A DNA stretch of 64,000 nucleotides from Hyphomicrobiales bacterium (GTDB lineage: Bacteria > Pseudomonadota > Alphaproteobacteria > Rhizobiales > Rhizobiaceae), in assembly GCA_900472175.1 (NCBI GenBank), contig UCHD01000012.1, positions 227,119 to 291,118 of the forward strand. The letters run 5' to 3'. Below, piece after piece: positions 16,142-26,637 of the stretch. The notes beneath the pieces were generated by a model. That model saw nothing but the letters and a program-made list of their open reading frames with translations, ran no database searches and was not told the DNA's origin. The number at the start of each line of letters is the position of its first letter. Position 1 is the stretch's first letter. A program made the translations under genes and the position numbers.

Positions 16142-16609
16142 ATGGCAGTTTTCATTCGAGCGGCACATGACGAGGATAGGAATACCCTCGGAGCACTTAA
16201 GCTGCGGTCTTCGCTGGCTTGGGGAGATCATATTGAAGAGCTGCAAGCGCTTCCGGAAGCGAAGGAAGTTCGGCCCGAGCACATACCACATGCCATCGTC
16301 GCGGAGCTCGACGGGGAGATCGTCGGCTTCGTAACCGTTTTTTCCAACGAGGACGCTGCGCAGGCCGAACTGGAGGATTTGTTTATCGCGCCCGAGGCAT
16401 GGCGAATGGGGATCGGCAGGGAGCTGCTCGCGCAGGCTGAATGCCGCGCCGCAAGGCTCGGGGCACGATCGGTACATGTTGTCGCGGGCGAGCGGGCGAG
16501 GCCATTCTACGAAGCTTCGGGATATCGGTTTGCTGGAACGGTCGCGACGGATTTTGCTCCCGCAGCCGAATTGGTCAAAGATCTGCCGCAAGGCCGCAGC
16601 GAGGCATAG
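16142..16609 (+). CDS. GNAT family N-acetyltransferase
   Basis: A 155-residue acetyltransferase. The core is visible: IVAELDGEIVGFVTVF (beta strands 2-3), LEDLFIAPEAWRMGIGRELLAQAECRAARLGARSVHVVA with the acetyl-CoA pyrophosphate loop variant RMGIGRE, then RARPFYEASGYRF (the Phe/Tyr motif of strand 6). ATG at 16142 follows AGGGGGTGCA; an earlier ATG at 16115 is possible. It stands alone between the small hypothetical gene and an acyl-CoA synthetase. The substrate is unknown. Confidence 0.82.
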   Translation: MAVFIRAAHDEDRNTLGALKLRSSLAWGDHIEELQALPEAKEVRPEHIPHAIVAELDGEIVGFVTVFSNEDAAQAELEDLFIAPEAWRMGIGRELLAQAECRAARLGARSVHVVAGERARPFYEASGYRFAGTVATDFAPAAELVKDLPQGRSEA

Positions 16610-16708
16610 GCCGAGTTCTGAGCGAGACGATACTCCACGCGTGGTCAGTTGAATTTCATCGTCCGGAAGTGTTAGGTGCGCTGCAGCGTAATTTCTTGCG
16701 GCAGGCAC

Positions 16709-18337
16709 ATGCTTCCGATCAGCGATACTTATGATAATCTCCGCCGGGACTTCCGCTGGCAGGTTCCGGAAAAGTTCAACATCGGCACGGCCGTCAGCGA
16801 TGACTGGGCGGAGCGCGAGCCCGACCGGGTCTGCCTGCAGCATTTCAGCCCGGATGGCGCCCACCGGTCGCTGACCTACGGGGCTTTTTCGGCGCAATCC
16901 TCATCGTTCGCCCAGGGGCTGATGGAGCAGGGTGTCAGGCCCGGCGACCGGGTCGCGATCCTTCTGCCGCAGAGTTTCGAGACAGCGATAGCCCATGCCG
17001 GGATTTACAAGCTCGGCGCCATCGCCCTGCCGCTGGCTTTGCTGTTCGGTGTCGAAGCGCTCGAATACCGGCTACGCGACGCGGGTGCGGTGGCCATTGT
17101 CACCAACCGTTTCGGCCACGAAAAGATCGCCTCGATCCGCTATCGGCTGCCGGATCTAAAGATGATTGTCCTCGTCGAGGAAGACGAGCCTGATACGATT
17201 GGTTTTGCAAGCCTTGCGCAATCGCCGGCGCCGAATTTCATTCCTGCCGATACGACGCCGGATGACCCGGCGATGATGATCTACACATCAGGCACGACGG
17301 GGCCGCCGAAGGGGGCGCTGCATGGCCATCGCGTTCTGCTCGGCCATGTCCCCGGCTTCCAGTTCCACCACGCCTTCCTGCCGCAGCCGGGCGACCGGAT
17401 GTGGACGCCGGCCGACTGGGCCTGGGCTGGCGGGCTGCTGAATGCGCTTTTACCCTCGTTGTTGCTCGGCGTCCCCGTGGTGTCCTCGCCCGGCCAGAAA
17501 TTCGATCCGCATATGGCTTTCCGGATTCTGGAAGAGATGGACGTGCGCAACGCCTTCATCCCGCCAACGGCGTTGCGGCTGATGAAATCGGTCGATAATC
17601 CGCGTTCGCTCTACACGCTCAACCTGCGCACCATCGGTTCGGCAGGCGAATCGCTCGGGCGTGAAACCTGGGAGCAGGCAAGTGCGGCCTTTGGCGTCCC
17701 GGTCAACGAGTTCTATGGCCAGACCGAATGCAACATCGTGCTGTCGTCCGCTGCCAACCTCGGTGTGCTGAAGCCCGGTTCGATGGGCAAGCCTGCGCCT
17801 GGCCATGATGTTGCGATCATCGACGCCGAGGGAAGGGCGCTTCCTGTCGGCACGGTCGGGCAGGTGGCTGTGCGCCGGCCCGATCCGGTGATGTTTCTCG
17901 GCTATTGGAACAACGAAGCGGCGACGGCGGCGAAATTCATCGGCGACTGGATGACGACGGGCGATCAGGGTGTTCAGGACGAAGAGGGTTATATCACCTT
18001 TTTCGGCCGCGACGATGATGTCATCACCTCGTCCGGCTACCGGATCGGACCCGGCGAGATCGAGGACTGTCTGGCGGGCCATCCGGCCGTGCAGCTTGCG
18101 GCCGCCATCGGCAAGCCCGATCCGGTGCGCACCGAGATCGTCAAGGCCTATGTGGTGTTGAGGCCCGGTCATGTGGCGAGTGTGAAACTGGCTGCGGATA
18201 TTCGCGATTGGGTCAAGACGCGGCTGTCGATGCACGAATATCCACGCGAGATCGAGTTTCTCGACAGTCTGCCGCTGACCACGTCCGGCAAGGTCATCCG
18301 CCGTATCCTGCGCGACAGGGCTATCGCGGAGGGGTGA
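16709..18337 (+). CDS. AMP-dependent acyl-CoA synthetase
   Basis: A 542-residue member of the ANL adenylating superfamily. The P-loop motif is YTSGTTGPPKGALH near residue 192, the A5 motif EFYGQTECN, the hinge and Gly-rich region TGDQGVQDEEGYITFFGRDDDVITSSGYRIGPGEIE, and the C-terminal catalytic Lys in TTSGKVIRR. It activates a carboxylic acid with ATP and transfers it to CoA. The overall look matches medium-chain or aromatic/acetate-like ligases, but the substrate cannot be read from sequence. The start at 16709 follows GGCAGG. It converges on the FemAB-like gene. Confidence 0.9.
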   Translation: MLPISDTYDNLRRDFRWQVPEKFNIGTAVSDDWAEREPDRVCLQHFSPDGAHRSLTYGAFSAQSSSFAQGLMEQGVRPGDRVAILLPQSFETAIAHAGIYKLGAIALPLALLFGVEALEYRLRDAGAVAIVTNRFGHEKIASIRYRLPDLKMIVLVEEDEPDTIGFASLAQSPAPNFIPADTTPDDPAMMIYTSGTTGPPKGALHGHRVLLGHVPGFQFHHAFLPQPGDRMWTPADWAWAGGLLNALLPSLLLGVPVVSSPGQKFDPHMAFRILEEMDVRNAFIPPTALRLMKSVDNPRSLYTLNLRTIGSAGESLGRETWEQASAAFGVPVNEFYGQTECNIVLSSAANLGVLKPGSMGKPAPGHDVAIIDAEGRALPVGTVGQVAVRRPDPVMFLGYWNNEAATAAKFIGDWMTTGDQGVQDEEGYITFFGRDDDVITSSGYRIGPGEIEDCLAGHPAVQLAAAIGKPDPVRTEIVKAYVVLRPGHVASVKLAADIRDWVKTRLSMHEYPREIEFLDSLPLTTSGKVIRRILRDRAIAEG

Positions 18338-18364
18338 TCTTGCTGTCTGGAATTGGGTGCCGGT

Positions 18365-19648
18365 CTACCGCAGAACGCGCGGCGCCAGCGACCGGATCTT
18401 TTCGCGCAGAAGCCGCGCCATGTTGCGGGTATTGCGGTAGAGGTGGAGCTGAGCCGCCACCTGCCGCACGTCGCGGTCGCGGTTCTGTTTGAGGCCGATC
18501 ACCAGCGTTCCCATTTCCTCGCGCTCCTCCCAGAAGCGGCTCATCACCGGGTGGTCTGGTACGGCGCAACTGTCGGAACGCATGATGTTGGCGTCGTCGA
18601 GATGCCATTCCGTCAATTCGGCCAAAAGCAGCTTGCCCGGAGAATATCTGGCATATTGCTCGTCATAGGCGGTTTTCCAGGTATAGGCCTCGCCCGCCAT
18701 CATGAAGACGATCATCGAAGCGATCGCGGTGCCGTCGAGATCGAGCGTGTGAATACGCACGCTGTCGGCTTCGGCAAGGTTGGTAATCGCCTCTCGCGCA
18801 AAGGCGGCGCGGTAGCGGTCGAGTACCATGGCGCTGGAGGCCCGGCCTTTCCAGCCGCTCGCCTCCAGAGCCAAAAACTCCTCCATCCGAACGCGGATAT
18901 CGGCGGGTTGACGGGCGACGTTGTAGGAGACGCGGCCGGCCTTTTCCAGCAACTTCCATTGCCGCCGCAGTTCGCGCAGATGCCCGGGGCTGATGGCATG
19001 GCGCAGATAGGTCTGGCCGTCCTGCAGGCTTTCGAGCATTGGCCGGGAAAAGGTGTCGGTGACGGTCAGCGGCAGGTTGCGGCCGATGGCGACGGCGCGT
19101 GCCAGTTGGGCGAACTTGCCCTTGAGGCGAATATCGGGAAGCACCAGAACGCCGGGCAGGTTTGCCGCAGGGGCGCTCAGCGCTTCGTATAAATTGTCGA
19201 TGGTTTCGGCCGCGTCTTCCGCGTCGAGCAAGGGTACGCCGAGCGGGCCGAACGGGTTGGACCAGGCGCGGATGATCGGCGCGCCGATCGAAAATCCCGG
19301 CTTTTCGATTGAAAACGGCATCAGGAAGCGGATGCGGCTGCGGCGCGCATCGGTGTCGCGGATCAGCGCCAGGCGGATGACGCGGTCTTCCAGGCGCGGC
19401 ATGGCTGGTGCCAGAAAGCGGCCGGTGAAAAAGACATTCGGCTCCATCGCCCGGTTAGAGAGGAAGTCCAGTTCCGTCTGCAATTCATAGCCCTGGCGGG
19501 CCGGATAGAAGCACAGCTGGCGGCCCGGGCGGCCGATGTCGATTGCATTATCCGCTACGGGCTGGTCGGGCACTGGCTGCGCGAGGCCGCCGAGGATGCG
19601 AGCCGACCGGCTGTTGGCGTCGTCTGGAAAATGCGGGTTGCCGGTCAT
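18365..19648 (-). CDS. FemAB/CelD-like acyltransferase
   Basis: A 427-residue protein with a C-terminal GNAT-like (Acetyltransf_6, FemAB/CelD type) domain: RRQWKLLEKAGRVSYNV, FLALEASGWKGRASSAMVLD, then LDLDGTAIASMIVFMMAGEAYTWKTAYDEQYARYSPGKLLLAEL, the hallmark of this group. The ATG at 19648 overlaps the stop of the flippase gene by four bases (ATGA), implying translational coupling. Together they suggest a cytoplasmic acylation step on a polysaccharide or lipid-linked sugar that is then flipped. No glycosyltransferases are adjacent, so the target is unknown. An upstream extension of the frame only shadows the flippase gene. Confidence 0.82.
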   Translation of the reverse strand: MTGNPHFPDDANSRSARILGGLAQPVPDQPVADNAIDIGRPGRQLCFYPARQGYELQTELDFLSNRAMEPNVFFTGRFLAPAMPRLEDRVIRLALIRDTDARRSRIRFLMPFSIEKPGFSIGAPIIRAWSNPFGPLGVPLLDAEDAAETIDNLYEALSAPAANLPGVLVLPDIRLKGKFAQLARAVAIGRNLPLTVTDTFSRPMLESLQDGQTYLRHAISPGHLRELRRQWKLLEKAGRVSYNVARQPADIRVRMEEFLALEASGWKGRASSAMVLDRYRAAFAREAITNLAEADSVRIHTLDLDGTAIASMIVFMMAGEAYTWKTAYDEQYARYSPGKLLLAELTEWHLDDANIMRSDSCAVPDHPVMSRFWEEREEMGTLVIGLKQNRDRDVRQVAAQLHLYRNTRNMARLLREKIRSLAPRVLR

Positions 19649-21084
19649 GAGCGAGGTGCCTCTGCTTTGATGGTTCGGGCGTGCGGGTCGGCAAAAGCGA
19701 AGAGAACGATGCCAAAGGTACGCCGGACAGCGACATGAAGGAGAATGGCTTCGACGAACATGGCGCCGGCCGTGGCGATCGCCGCGCCGGTCAGCCCGAA
19801 CATCGGGATCATCGTGACGTTGAGCGCCAGATTGCAGACGAGGGCCGCCGCGTAGAGCACGACGCACAACTTCTGTTGGCCGGCCATGGTGAGAAAGGCT
19901 TCCGCAGGCCCGACCAGCGCCTTCGCCATGATGCCGGTAAACAGGATGGCCATCAGCGGAAAGCCGGAAACGAAGGCAGGGCCGAACAGCGACAGAAGGA
20001 AGGGCCCGCAGGCAAGGACGATCAGGCCGACGGCGAGCGATGGCCAGAATGCCCATTTGGCGCTTTCGATGGCGATGACGGCCAGCTTCTGGCGATCCGG
20101 ATTGGCCATGGCTGCGGAAAAGCGCGGCGATGCGGCAGCCTTCACCGAGAACATTACGAAATGCACCAGCGCCATGGTCTTGGCGGCGGCAAAATAGATC
20201 GCGACGCTGGCCGGATCGAGATAGAGGCCGACGATGACGACGTCGGAATTGGTCAGCATGAAACCGAACCCCTCGATCAGGAAGATAGGCAGGGCGACGC
20301 GGAACCAGGTGCCGAATTCGATGCGGCTCGGACCCTTGAGATACCGGCGGCGCAGCCGCCAGGTCAGGATGAAGAACTGGCTGACGCTGGTTAGGTAGGT
20401 CGCTGCCATGGCTGCAATCATCGCCGTGCTGGCGGTGTGCGGCTCACCGGCCATCACTGCCAGCATCATGAACACGAGTATCAACAACGGCCGGACGATA
20501 TAGGTCGGGCTCATCGCCGAAATGGGCCAGCTATGGGCGCGTGACGTTCCCTCCATCACATCGCCAAGCGCGATCATCGGCAGTGAGAAGACGCCGAGAT
20601 AGAGCGGTACGAGATAGTAGCTTTCTATATGGTGGCCGAATAACCAGAGACCGCCAATGCCGATGATGGCAAGCACCGTCGCAGACAGGAGCGCGAAGAC
20701 GCGCACGGTCGTGGTCAGCCCGCGAATTTCGGCCAACGCGTCGCGGGCACGGTATTGCGGCAGGAAGCGGATGATGGTGGTGTGGAAGCCGAGGCAGGAG
20801 AGGTTGCCGAACAGCACCACCAGAACCCAGACGAAAACGAAGATGCCATATTCGAATTCGCCCATGACGCGGGCAAGGATGATCTGCGACACGAATGCAA
20901 TCGCGGCACTGACGACGCGGATGGCGAAGGCGACGAGCGCCATACGCTGGGCTGTGTGCTTGGGATCATTGCTCGTCAGCACGGGTATGAATTTTTCAAG
21001 CAGCGGCGCCAGCCGTTCCCTCACTGCGGGCGGCAAAATTCGACCAGCGGTTTGACAGGCTGCGATGAACACTGAAATACCCAA
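19645..21084 (-). CDS. Polysaccharide flippase, Wzx/MVF-like
   Basis: A 479-residue membrane protein with about 12-14 helices, of the polysaccharide transporter (PST/MOP) superfamily. The start (MALVAFAIRVVSAAIAFVSQIILARVMGEFEYGIFVFVWVLVVLFG) is the classic Wzx-type helix 1-2 region, and SDVVIVGLYLDPASVAIYFAAAK is a conserved central motif. It is coupled by a 4-base overlap to the FemAB-like gene. It probably moves a lipid-linked oligosaccharide or similar substrate across the inner membrane. An N-terminal 45-residue soluble stretch precedes the first helix, which leaves the start slightly uncertain. Confidence 0.85.
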   Translation of the reverse strand: MGISVFIAACQTAGRILPPAVRERLAPLLEKFIPVLTSNDPKHTAQRMALVAFAIRVVSAAIAFVSQIILARVMGEFEYGIFVFVWVLVVLFGNLSCLGFHTTIIRFLPQYRARDALAEIRGLTTTVRVFALLSATVLAIIGIGGLWLFGHHIESYYLVPLYLGVFSLPMIALGDVMEGTSRAHSWPISAMSPTYIVRPLLILVFMMLAVMAGEPHTASTAMIAAMAATYLTSVSQFFILTWRLRRRYLKGPSRIEFGTWFRVALPIFLIEGFGFMLTNSDVVIVGLYLDPASVAIYFAAAKTMALVHFVMFSVKAAASPRFSAAMANPDRQKLAVIAIESAKWAFWPSLAVGLIVLACGPFLLSLFGPAFVSGFPLMAILFTGIMAKALVGPAEAFLTMAGQQKLCVVLYAAALVCNLALNVTMIPMFGLTGAAIATAGAMFVEAILLHVAVRRTFGIVLFAFADPHARTIKAEAPRS

Positions 21085-21177
21085 AACGACGCAAAACAGG
21101 CCGCCAGTCTTGACAGAACAGCGTTAACAAAGGGTGCAGCTGGCCGGGCAGCTATCGGGTAAATTGAGGATTTGATC

Positions 21178-21411
21178 ATGGCACTGAGCGATGCCGAACG
21201 GCGGAAAATGCGGGCGGCGCATTCCATCGGTCCCGCAATGATCGACTATCTCGAGCAGATAGGCATAGAGAGCCTTTCGCAATTGCGGGATGCCGATGCG
21301 GGTGATTTGGCGTTGCAGATCAACGTGATGCTCGGCCGGCGCCACATCAACGCGCAAGGTGTGCGGGCTCTGGAAAACCTCATAGAATGCGCCCGCCGCG
21401 CGCCTGAATGA
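21178..21411 (+). CDS. Small helix-hairpin-helix-like protein
   Basis: A 77-residue protein (MALSDAERRKMRAAHSIGPAMIDYLEQIG...). The segment IGPAMIDYLEQIGIESLSQLRDADAGDLALQIN resembles the helix-hairpin-helix of Cdd1/TfoX-C-type small proteins, which can bind DNA non-specifically. GAGGA lies seven bases before the ATG at 21178; a TTG at 21172 is a weaker alternative. It faces the flippase gene divergently and converges on secA. The role is unknown; coding status is good because of the ribosome site and domain-like pattern. Confidence 0.7.
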   Translation: MALSDAERRKMRAAHSIGPAMIDYLEQIGIESLSQLRDADAGDLALQINVMLGRRHINAQGVRALENLIECARRAPE

Positions 21412-21440
21412 AAAATGCCGCCCGGAGGCGGCATTGATCG

Positions 21441-24152
21441 TTAAGCTTCAAATGCACCGTGGCAGTGCTTGTACTTCTTGCCCGAGCCGCAAGGGCAAGC
21501 CTCGTTACGGGAAACCTTGCCCCAGCTCGACGGATCCTGCGGATTGCGGTTCTCCGGCTCGACGAAGTTCAGGTTGACGCTGTCGGCGAAGTCGTCGACG
21601 CCGGTGTCGGGATCGATGTGATGGCCGACCATTTCCGGCGGTACCGGCTGCGGTGCTTCTGCGGCTTCACGAACGAGTTCGACGCGCATCAACTGTGCCG
21701 TCACGGCCTGGCGAAGGTTCGCCAGCAGTGCCTGGAACAGCTCGAAGGCTTCCGACTTGTATTCCTGCAACGGGTCGCGCTGGGCGTAGCCACGGAAGCC
21801 GATGACCGAGCGCAGGTGATCGAGGTTGACGATGTGCTCGCGCCAGAGGTGGTCGAGGGTCTGCAGCACCACGGAGCGCTCGACATAGAGCATGATATCC
21901 GGACCGAAGCGTTCGGCGCGGTCGGCTGCGGCCTTGTCGGCTTCAGCGGTGATGCGCTCGCGAATATCGTTCTCGTCGATGCCTTCCTCGGCGGCCCATT
22001 CGATGATCGGTAGATCGAGGTTGAGCGAAGTCTGCACGTCGGTTTTCAGGCCGGCGGCATCCCACTGTTCGGCATAGGCTTTTTCCGGGATGCGCTTGGC
22101 GACGATGTCTTCGATGACCTCGTGGCGCATGTCGGAAACGGTTTCCGAAATGTCCGTCGCATCCATCATCTCGATGCGCTGCTCGAAGATCACCTTGCGC
22201 TGATCGTTGAGAACGTCGTCGTATTTCAAAAGGTTCTTACGGGTGTCGAAGTTGCGGGCTTCGACCTTCTTCTGGGCGCGTTCCAGCGCCTTGTTGATCC
22301 AGGGATGGACGATCGCTTCGCCTTCCTTGAGGCCAAGCTTCTGCAGCATCGAATCCATGCGGTCGGAGCCGAAGATGCGCATCAGGTCGTCCTGCAGCGA
22401 CAGGAAGAACTTTGAGCGGCCGGGGTCGCCCTGACGGCCGGAGCGGCCGCGCAGCTGGTTGTCGATACGGCGGCTTTCGTGACGTTCGGTGGCCAGAACG
22501 TAGAGACCGCCGGCAGCCAGTGCGACTTCCTTCAGGCGCTGGACCTCGGCCTTGATCGCGGCTTCCTTCTCGGTGCGTTCCGGACCATGCTCCATTTCGC
22601 CGAGTTCACGCTCGATGCGCATGTCGAGGTTGCCGCCGAGCTGGATGTCGGTACCACGGCCGGCCATGTTGGTGGCGATCGTCACGGCGCCGGGAACACC
22701 GGCCTGAGAAACGATGTAGGCTTCCTGTTCGTGATAGCGGGCGTTCAGAACCTGGAAATTCTGGAAGCCCGCGTCCTTGAGCATCTTTGCCAGAAGTTCG
22801 GATTTTTCGATCGAGGTGGTGCCGACCAGGACCGGCTGGTTGCGATCCTGCGAATCCTTGATCTCGGCGATGATCGCCTTGTATTTTTCTTCCACCGTCC
22901 GGTAGACTTCGTCGTCTTCGTCGATACGCTTGATCGGCAGGTTGGTCGGTACTTCGACGACTTCGAGACCGTAGATGTTGCCGAATTCCTCAGCTTCCGT
23001 CGAAGCCGTACCGGTCATGCCACCGAGTTTGCCGTACATGCGGAAATAGTTCTGGAAGGTAACCGAAGCCAGTGTCTGGTTTTCCGGCTGGATGGTGACC
23101 TTTTCCTTGGCTTCGAGCGCCTGGTGCTGGCCTTCCGAGTAACGGCGGCCCGGCATCATGCGGCCGGTGAATTCGTCGATGATGACGATCTCGTCGTTGC
23201 GGACAATGTAGTCCTTGTCCTTCTGGAAAAGCTTGTGGGCCTTGAGCGCGTTGTTGACGTGATGGACGATCGCGACGTTCTCGACGTCGTAAAGCGTTTC
23301 GCCCTTCAGGAGGTTTGCTTCGCGCAGCAGGTTTTCGAGCTTTTCGGTGCCGTCTTCGGAGAAGTTGGCCGAACGCTGTTTTTCGTCGATCTCGTAGTCT
23401 TCGGCAGACAGGAGCGGAATGAACCGGTCGATCGTGTTGTAGAGGTCCGAGCGGTCGTCCAGCGGGCCGGAGATGATCAGAGGCGTGCGGGCTTCATCGA
23501 CGAGGATCGAGTCGACTTCGTCGACGATCGCGAAGAAGTGACCGCGCTGGACCATCTGGTTGCGCTCGTACTTCATGTTGTCGCGCAGATAGTCGAAGCC
23601 GAGTTCGTTGTTGGTCGCGTAGGTGACGTCGCAGGCGTAGGCGTCACGGCGCTGGTCGTCGGTCAGGCCGTGGACGATGACGCCCGTGGTCAGGCCGAGA
23701 AACGAATAGATCCGGTTCATCGTCGCCGAGTCGCGGGTGGCGAGGTAATCGTTGACCGTGACGACGTGCACGCCCTTGCCGGCGAGCGCATTGAGATAGA
23801 CCGGCAGGGTCGCGACCAGCGTTTTGCCTTCGCCGGTCTTCATTTCCGCGATCGATTTTTCGTGCAGGATGATGCCGCCGATCAGCTGGACGTCAAAAGG
23901 TCGCAGCCCAAGGGCACGGCGGGCAGCTTCGCGGGCAACCGCAAAAGCCGGCACGAGCAGGTCGTCCAGCGTCTTGCCATCAGCCAGTTGCTTGCGGAAT
24001 TCCACCGTCTTGGCGGCCAGTGCCTCGTCAGAAAGCGCTTTGGTTTCAGCTTCCAGGGCATTGATGGCATCGACCTTGGCCTTGTAGCCCCGCACACGGC
24101 GGTCATTCGATGAGCCGAAGATTTTGCGGGCGATGCCGCCGAGACTGACCAT
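21441..24152 (-). CDS. secA: Preprotein translocase ATPase SecA
   Basis: A 903-residue SecA, the motor that pushes precursors through SecYEG. The first nucleotide-binding domain has [14 protein letters not shown] (Walker A) and [23 protein letters not shown] (DEAD-type Walker B). The preprotein crosslinking domain follows, then NBD2 with [14 protein letters not shown] and the [13 protein letters not shown] motif, the helical scaffold/wing domains, and a C-terminal zinc-binding tail [19 protein letters not shown] that binds SecB and ribosomes. Full length and complete. It is divergent from the parvulin gene, which also serves secretion. Confidence 0.99.
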   Translation of the reverse strand: MVSLGGIARKIFGSSNDRRVRGYKAKVDAINALEAETKALSDEALAAKTVEFRKQLADGKTLDDLLVPAFAVAREAARRALGLRPFDVQLIGGIILHEKSIAEMKTGEGKTLVATLPVYLNALAGKGVHVVTVNDYLATRDSATMNRIYSFLGLTTGVIVHGLTDDQRRDAYACDVTYATNNELGFDYLRDNMKYERNQMVQRGHFFAIVDEVDSILVDEARTPLIISGPLDDRSDLYNTIDRFIPLLSAEDYEIDEKQRSANFSEDGTEKLENLLREANLLKGETLYDVENVAIVHHVNNALKAHKLFQKDKDYIVRNDEIVIIDEFTGRMMPGRRYSEGQHQALEAKEKVTIQPENQTLASVTFQNYFRMYGKLGGMTGTASTEAEEFGNIYGLEVVEVPTNLPIKRIDEDDEVYRTVEEKYKAIIAEIKDSQDRNQPVLVGTTSIEKSELLAKMLKDAGFQNFQVLNARYHEQEAYIVSQAGVPGAVTIATNMAGRGTDIQLGGNLDMRIERELGEMEHGPERTEKEAAIKAEVQRLKEVALAAGGLYVLATERHESRRIDNQLRGRSGRQGDPGRSKFFLSLQDDLMRIFGSDRMDSMLQKLGLKEGEAIVHPWINKALERAQKKVEARNFDTRKNLLKYDDVLNDQRKVIFEQRIEMMDATDISETVSDMRHEVIEDIVAKRIPEKAYAEQWDAAGLKTDVQTSLNLDLPIIEWAAEEGIDENDIRERITAEADKAAADRAERFGPDIMLYVERSVVLQTLDHLWREHIVNLDHLRSVIGFRGYAQRDPLQEYKSEAFELFQALLANLRQAVTAQLMRVELVREAAEAPQPVPPEMVGHHIDPDTGVDDFADSVNLNFVEPENRNPQDPSSWGKVSRNEACPCGSGKKYKHCHGAFEA

Positions 24153-24381
24153 AAGAATGGTCCTTTCTTCTATGTCGCCAACGCGGTCGATTTCCGCGAA
24201 ATACTATGAAACGCCCGGAACTGTTCTGGACGCGAGGTTGCGTGACAGATAAGAGGGGGGTCGAATTATGTCAACGGAGTTGAGGCACGCCAAGGCTACA
24301 GAACGGCCACAATCTGATGATGTGGAACGTTTCAGGCCGGCCGTGACCACGGTTTCGGATACCAGCGTGGAAGGTATGAGG

Positions 24382-25248
24382 ATGTTGAAATACAAAATGC
24401 TTGCGGCAGTTGCCCTGATTGCTGTCATGGCCGCACAGGGCCCGGCAGCGGCGCAGGATGCCGCCGATCCGGTTATCGCCAAGGTTGGCGGTGCGGAAAT
24501 CCACCAGTCCGAGCTGGATTATGCCCTGACCGGCCTTGATCCGCAGCTTGCACAGCTGCCTGAGGACCAGAAGCGCGCCGCAGCACTTTCCGGCCTGATC
24601 GATGTCAAGCTTCTGGCCAAGGACGCCGACAAGGAAGGCCTGCAGAACGACGCGGACTTCAAGAAGCGTCTCGCCTACCTGACCGATCGCGAACTGCACA
24701 ACGCCTTCTTCAAGAAGCACGTTGTCGACGCCGTCAAGCCGGAAGAGGTCAAGGCCCGTTACGATGCGGAAATCGCCAAGATCCCGGCGCAGGAAGAAGC
24801 CAAGGCCCGCCATATCCTGGTGAAGACCGAGGAAGAAGCCAAGGCGATCATCAAGGATCTGGACGCCGGCAAGGACTTCGCGACCATCGCCAAGGAAAAG
24901 TCGACAGACCCGAACAAGGCTGACGGCGGCGATCTTGGTTACTTCACCAAGGATCGCATGGTTCCGGAATTCTCCGAAGCTGCCTTCAAGCTCGAAAAGG
25001 GCAAATACACCGAAGTGCCGGTCAAGACGCAGTTCGGCTTCCATGTCATCCTGCTCGAAGACAAGCGCATGCAGCCGCCGCCGCCGTTCGAGCAGGTCGA
25101 GCCGCAGGTCAAGCAGCTGGTTATGCGCGACAAGTACATCGAGCTTCTCGCTGCGGCCAAGAAGGAAGCGGGCGTCGATATCACCGACCCGGCACTGAAG
25201 AAGGCCTATGACGAGGCCAACAAGGCGGAAGCTGCCACCGCCAACTAA
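24382..25248 (+). CDS. Periplasmic peptidyl-prolyl isomerase (parvulin, SurA/PpiD-like)
   Basis: A 288-residue PpiC-type isomerase with a signal peptide (MLKYKMLAAVALIAVMAAQGPAAAQ, cleavage after AAAQ), an N-terminal SurA_N-like helical region, and a parvulin domain at about residues 140-235: ARHILVKTEEEAKAIIKDLDAGKDFATIAKEKSTDPNKADGGDLGYFTKDRMVPEFSEAAFKL. It folds outer-membrane or secreted proteins in the periplasm. The ATG at 24382, seven bases after GGAAGG, gives a proper signal peptide; upstream in-frame codons would add a hydrophilic stretch. Divergent from secA. Confidence 0.93.
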   Translation: MLKYKMLAAVALIAVMAAQGPAAAQDAADPVIAKVGGAEIHQSELDYALTGLDPQLAQLPEDQKRAAALSGLIDVKLLAKDADKEGLQNDADFKKRLAYLTDRELHNAFFKKHVVDAVKPEEVKARYDAEIAKIPAQEEAKARHILVKTEEEAKAIIKDLDAGKDFATIAKEKSTDPNKADGGDLGYFTKDRMVPEFSEAAFKLEKGKYTEVPVKTQFGFHVILLEDKRMQPPPPFEQVEPQVKQLVMRDKYIELLAAAKKEAGVDITDPALKKAYDEANKAEAATAN

Positions 25249-25390
25249 AGGATGCCGGAAAGGTGCCGTCTTCGGGCGGTCACCCCTTTCTGATATCAAT
25301 CGAACGACACGGTCCCGGAGGCGTCAGGCTCTTCGGGATTTCGTTTGTGGGCCCGTAAGGCCGGGCCATCATCGCTAAACAGGGTTGATC

Positions 25391-26632
25391 ATGTCCGGTT
25401 CCGTTTCTCCACTTGCTCCGAAATCCTTCGCTGACATGCCGCCCGTGCGCGGCGTCCGTATGGCGACCGCCGCTGCCGGTATCAAGTATAAGAACCGCAC
25501 CGACGTTCTCCTGATGGTTTTCGATGAACCGGCAGCCGTTGCCGGCGTCTTTACAAAATCGCGCTGCCCGTCGGCTCCCGTCGATTTCTGCCGCCAGAAC
25601 CTGGCAGGCGGTATCGCCCGTGCCGTCGTTGTCAATTCCGGCAATGCCAACGCCTTTACCGGCAAGAAAGGCAAGGCGGCGACCGAGCTGACGGCACAGT
25701 CGGCATCGGAAGCTGTCGGCTGCTCGACCGGGGAAGTGTTTCTTGCCTCGACCGGCGTCATCGGCGAGCCGCTGGATGCTACAAAGTTTGCCGGTGTTCT
25801 CAGCGACATGACCACGCAGGCAACCGGCGACTTCTGGTTTGAAGCCGCCAAGGCGATCATGACCACCGATACCTATCCGAAGGTTGCCACCCGCAGCGCT
25901 GATATTGGCGGCGTCACCGTCACCATCAACGGCATTGCCAAGGGCGCTGGAATGATCGCGCCGGATATGGCGACGATGCTGTCCTTTGTCGTGACCGATG
26001 CCGATATAGCACCGGACGCCTTGCAGGTTCTGTTGTCGCAAGGCACTGGACCGACGTTCAACTCCGTCACCGTCGATAGCGATACGTCCACCTCCGACAC
26101 GCTGATGCTGTTTGCCACCGGTGCTGCCGGCAAGGACGGGCAGACGAAGATCGTCAGCCCGGCCGATCCGGCGCTTGATGGTTTCCGCGCCGCGTTGAAC
26201 GATCTCCTGCGGGATCTGGCGCTGCAGGTGGTGCGCGATGGCGAAGGTGCGCGCAAGATGGTTGCGGTCACCGTCGAAGGTGCCGAAAGCGACCAGGCGG
26301 CCAAGCGCATCGGTCTGTCGATTGCCAATTCGCCGCTGGTCAAAACCGCGGTCGCCGGTGAGGACGCCAATTGGGGCCGCGTGGTCATGGCCGTCGGCAA
26401 GTCCGGCGAACTGGCCGATCGCGACCGGCTGGCGATCTGGTTCGGCGACGTCCGCGTTGCCGTCGATGGCGAGCGCGATCCAACCTATTCAGAAGCTGCT
26501 GCAACGGCTGTGATGAAAGAAGAAGATATCGGCATCCGTGTTGAGATTGGTCTCGGATCCGGCAAGGCAACCGTCTACACCTGCGATCTGACGAAGGAAT
26601 ATGTCGAGATCAACGGCGATTACCGGAGCTGA
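25391..26632 (+). CDS. argJ: Ornithine acetyltransferase / N-acetylglutamate synthase
   Basis: A 413-residue ArgJ that recycles the acetyl group from N-acetylornithine to glutamate in arginine biosynthesis. The autocleavage site is [23 protein letters not shown], where the Thr of MATML becomes the N-terminal nucleophile of the beta chain. The oxyanion Thr pair is in the N-terminal [11 protein letters not shown] segment, and the C-terminus [15 protein letters not shown] is the invariant end of the family. ATG at 25391 is preferred to the in-frame start six bases upstream. A GNAT gene follows five bases after its stop, then mutT, suggesting one operon. Confidence 0.98.
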   Translation: MSGSVSPLAPKSFADMPPVRGVRMATAAAGIKYKNRTDVLLMVFDEPAAVAGVFTKSRCPSAPVDFCRQNLAGGIARAVVVNSGNANAFTGKKGKAATELTAQSASEAVGCSTGEVFLASTGVIGEPLDATKFAGVLSDMTTQATGDFWFEAAKAIMTTDTYPKVATRSADIGGVTVTINGIAKGAGMIAPDMATMLSFVVTDADIAPDALQVLLSQGTGPTFNSVTVDSDTSTSDTLMLFATGAAGKDGQTKIVSPADPALDGFRAALNDLLRDLALQVVRDGEGARKMVAVTVEGAESDQAAKRIGLSIANSPLVKTAVAGEDANWGRVVMAVGKSGELADRDRLAIWFGDVRVAVDGERDPTYSEAAATAVMKEEDIGIRVEIGLGSGKATVYTCDLTKEYVEINGDYRS

Positions 26633-26637
26633 TAGCA

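Noticed and set aside
22479..24113. A 544-codon plus-strand frame across secA
   Set aside because: It is the antisense shadow of a highly conserved, GC-rich gene; composition is that of a reversed coding strand and there is no ribosome site or domain.
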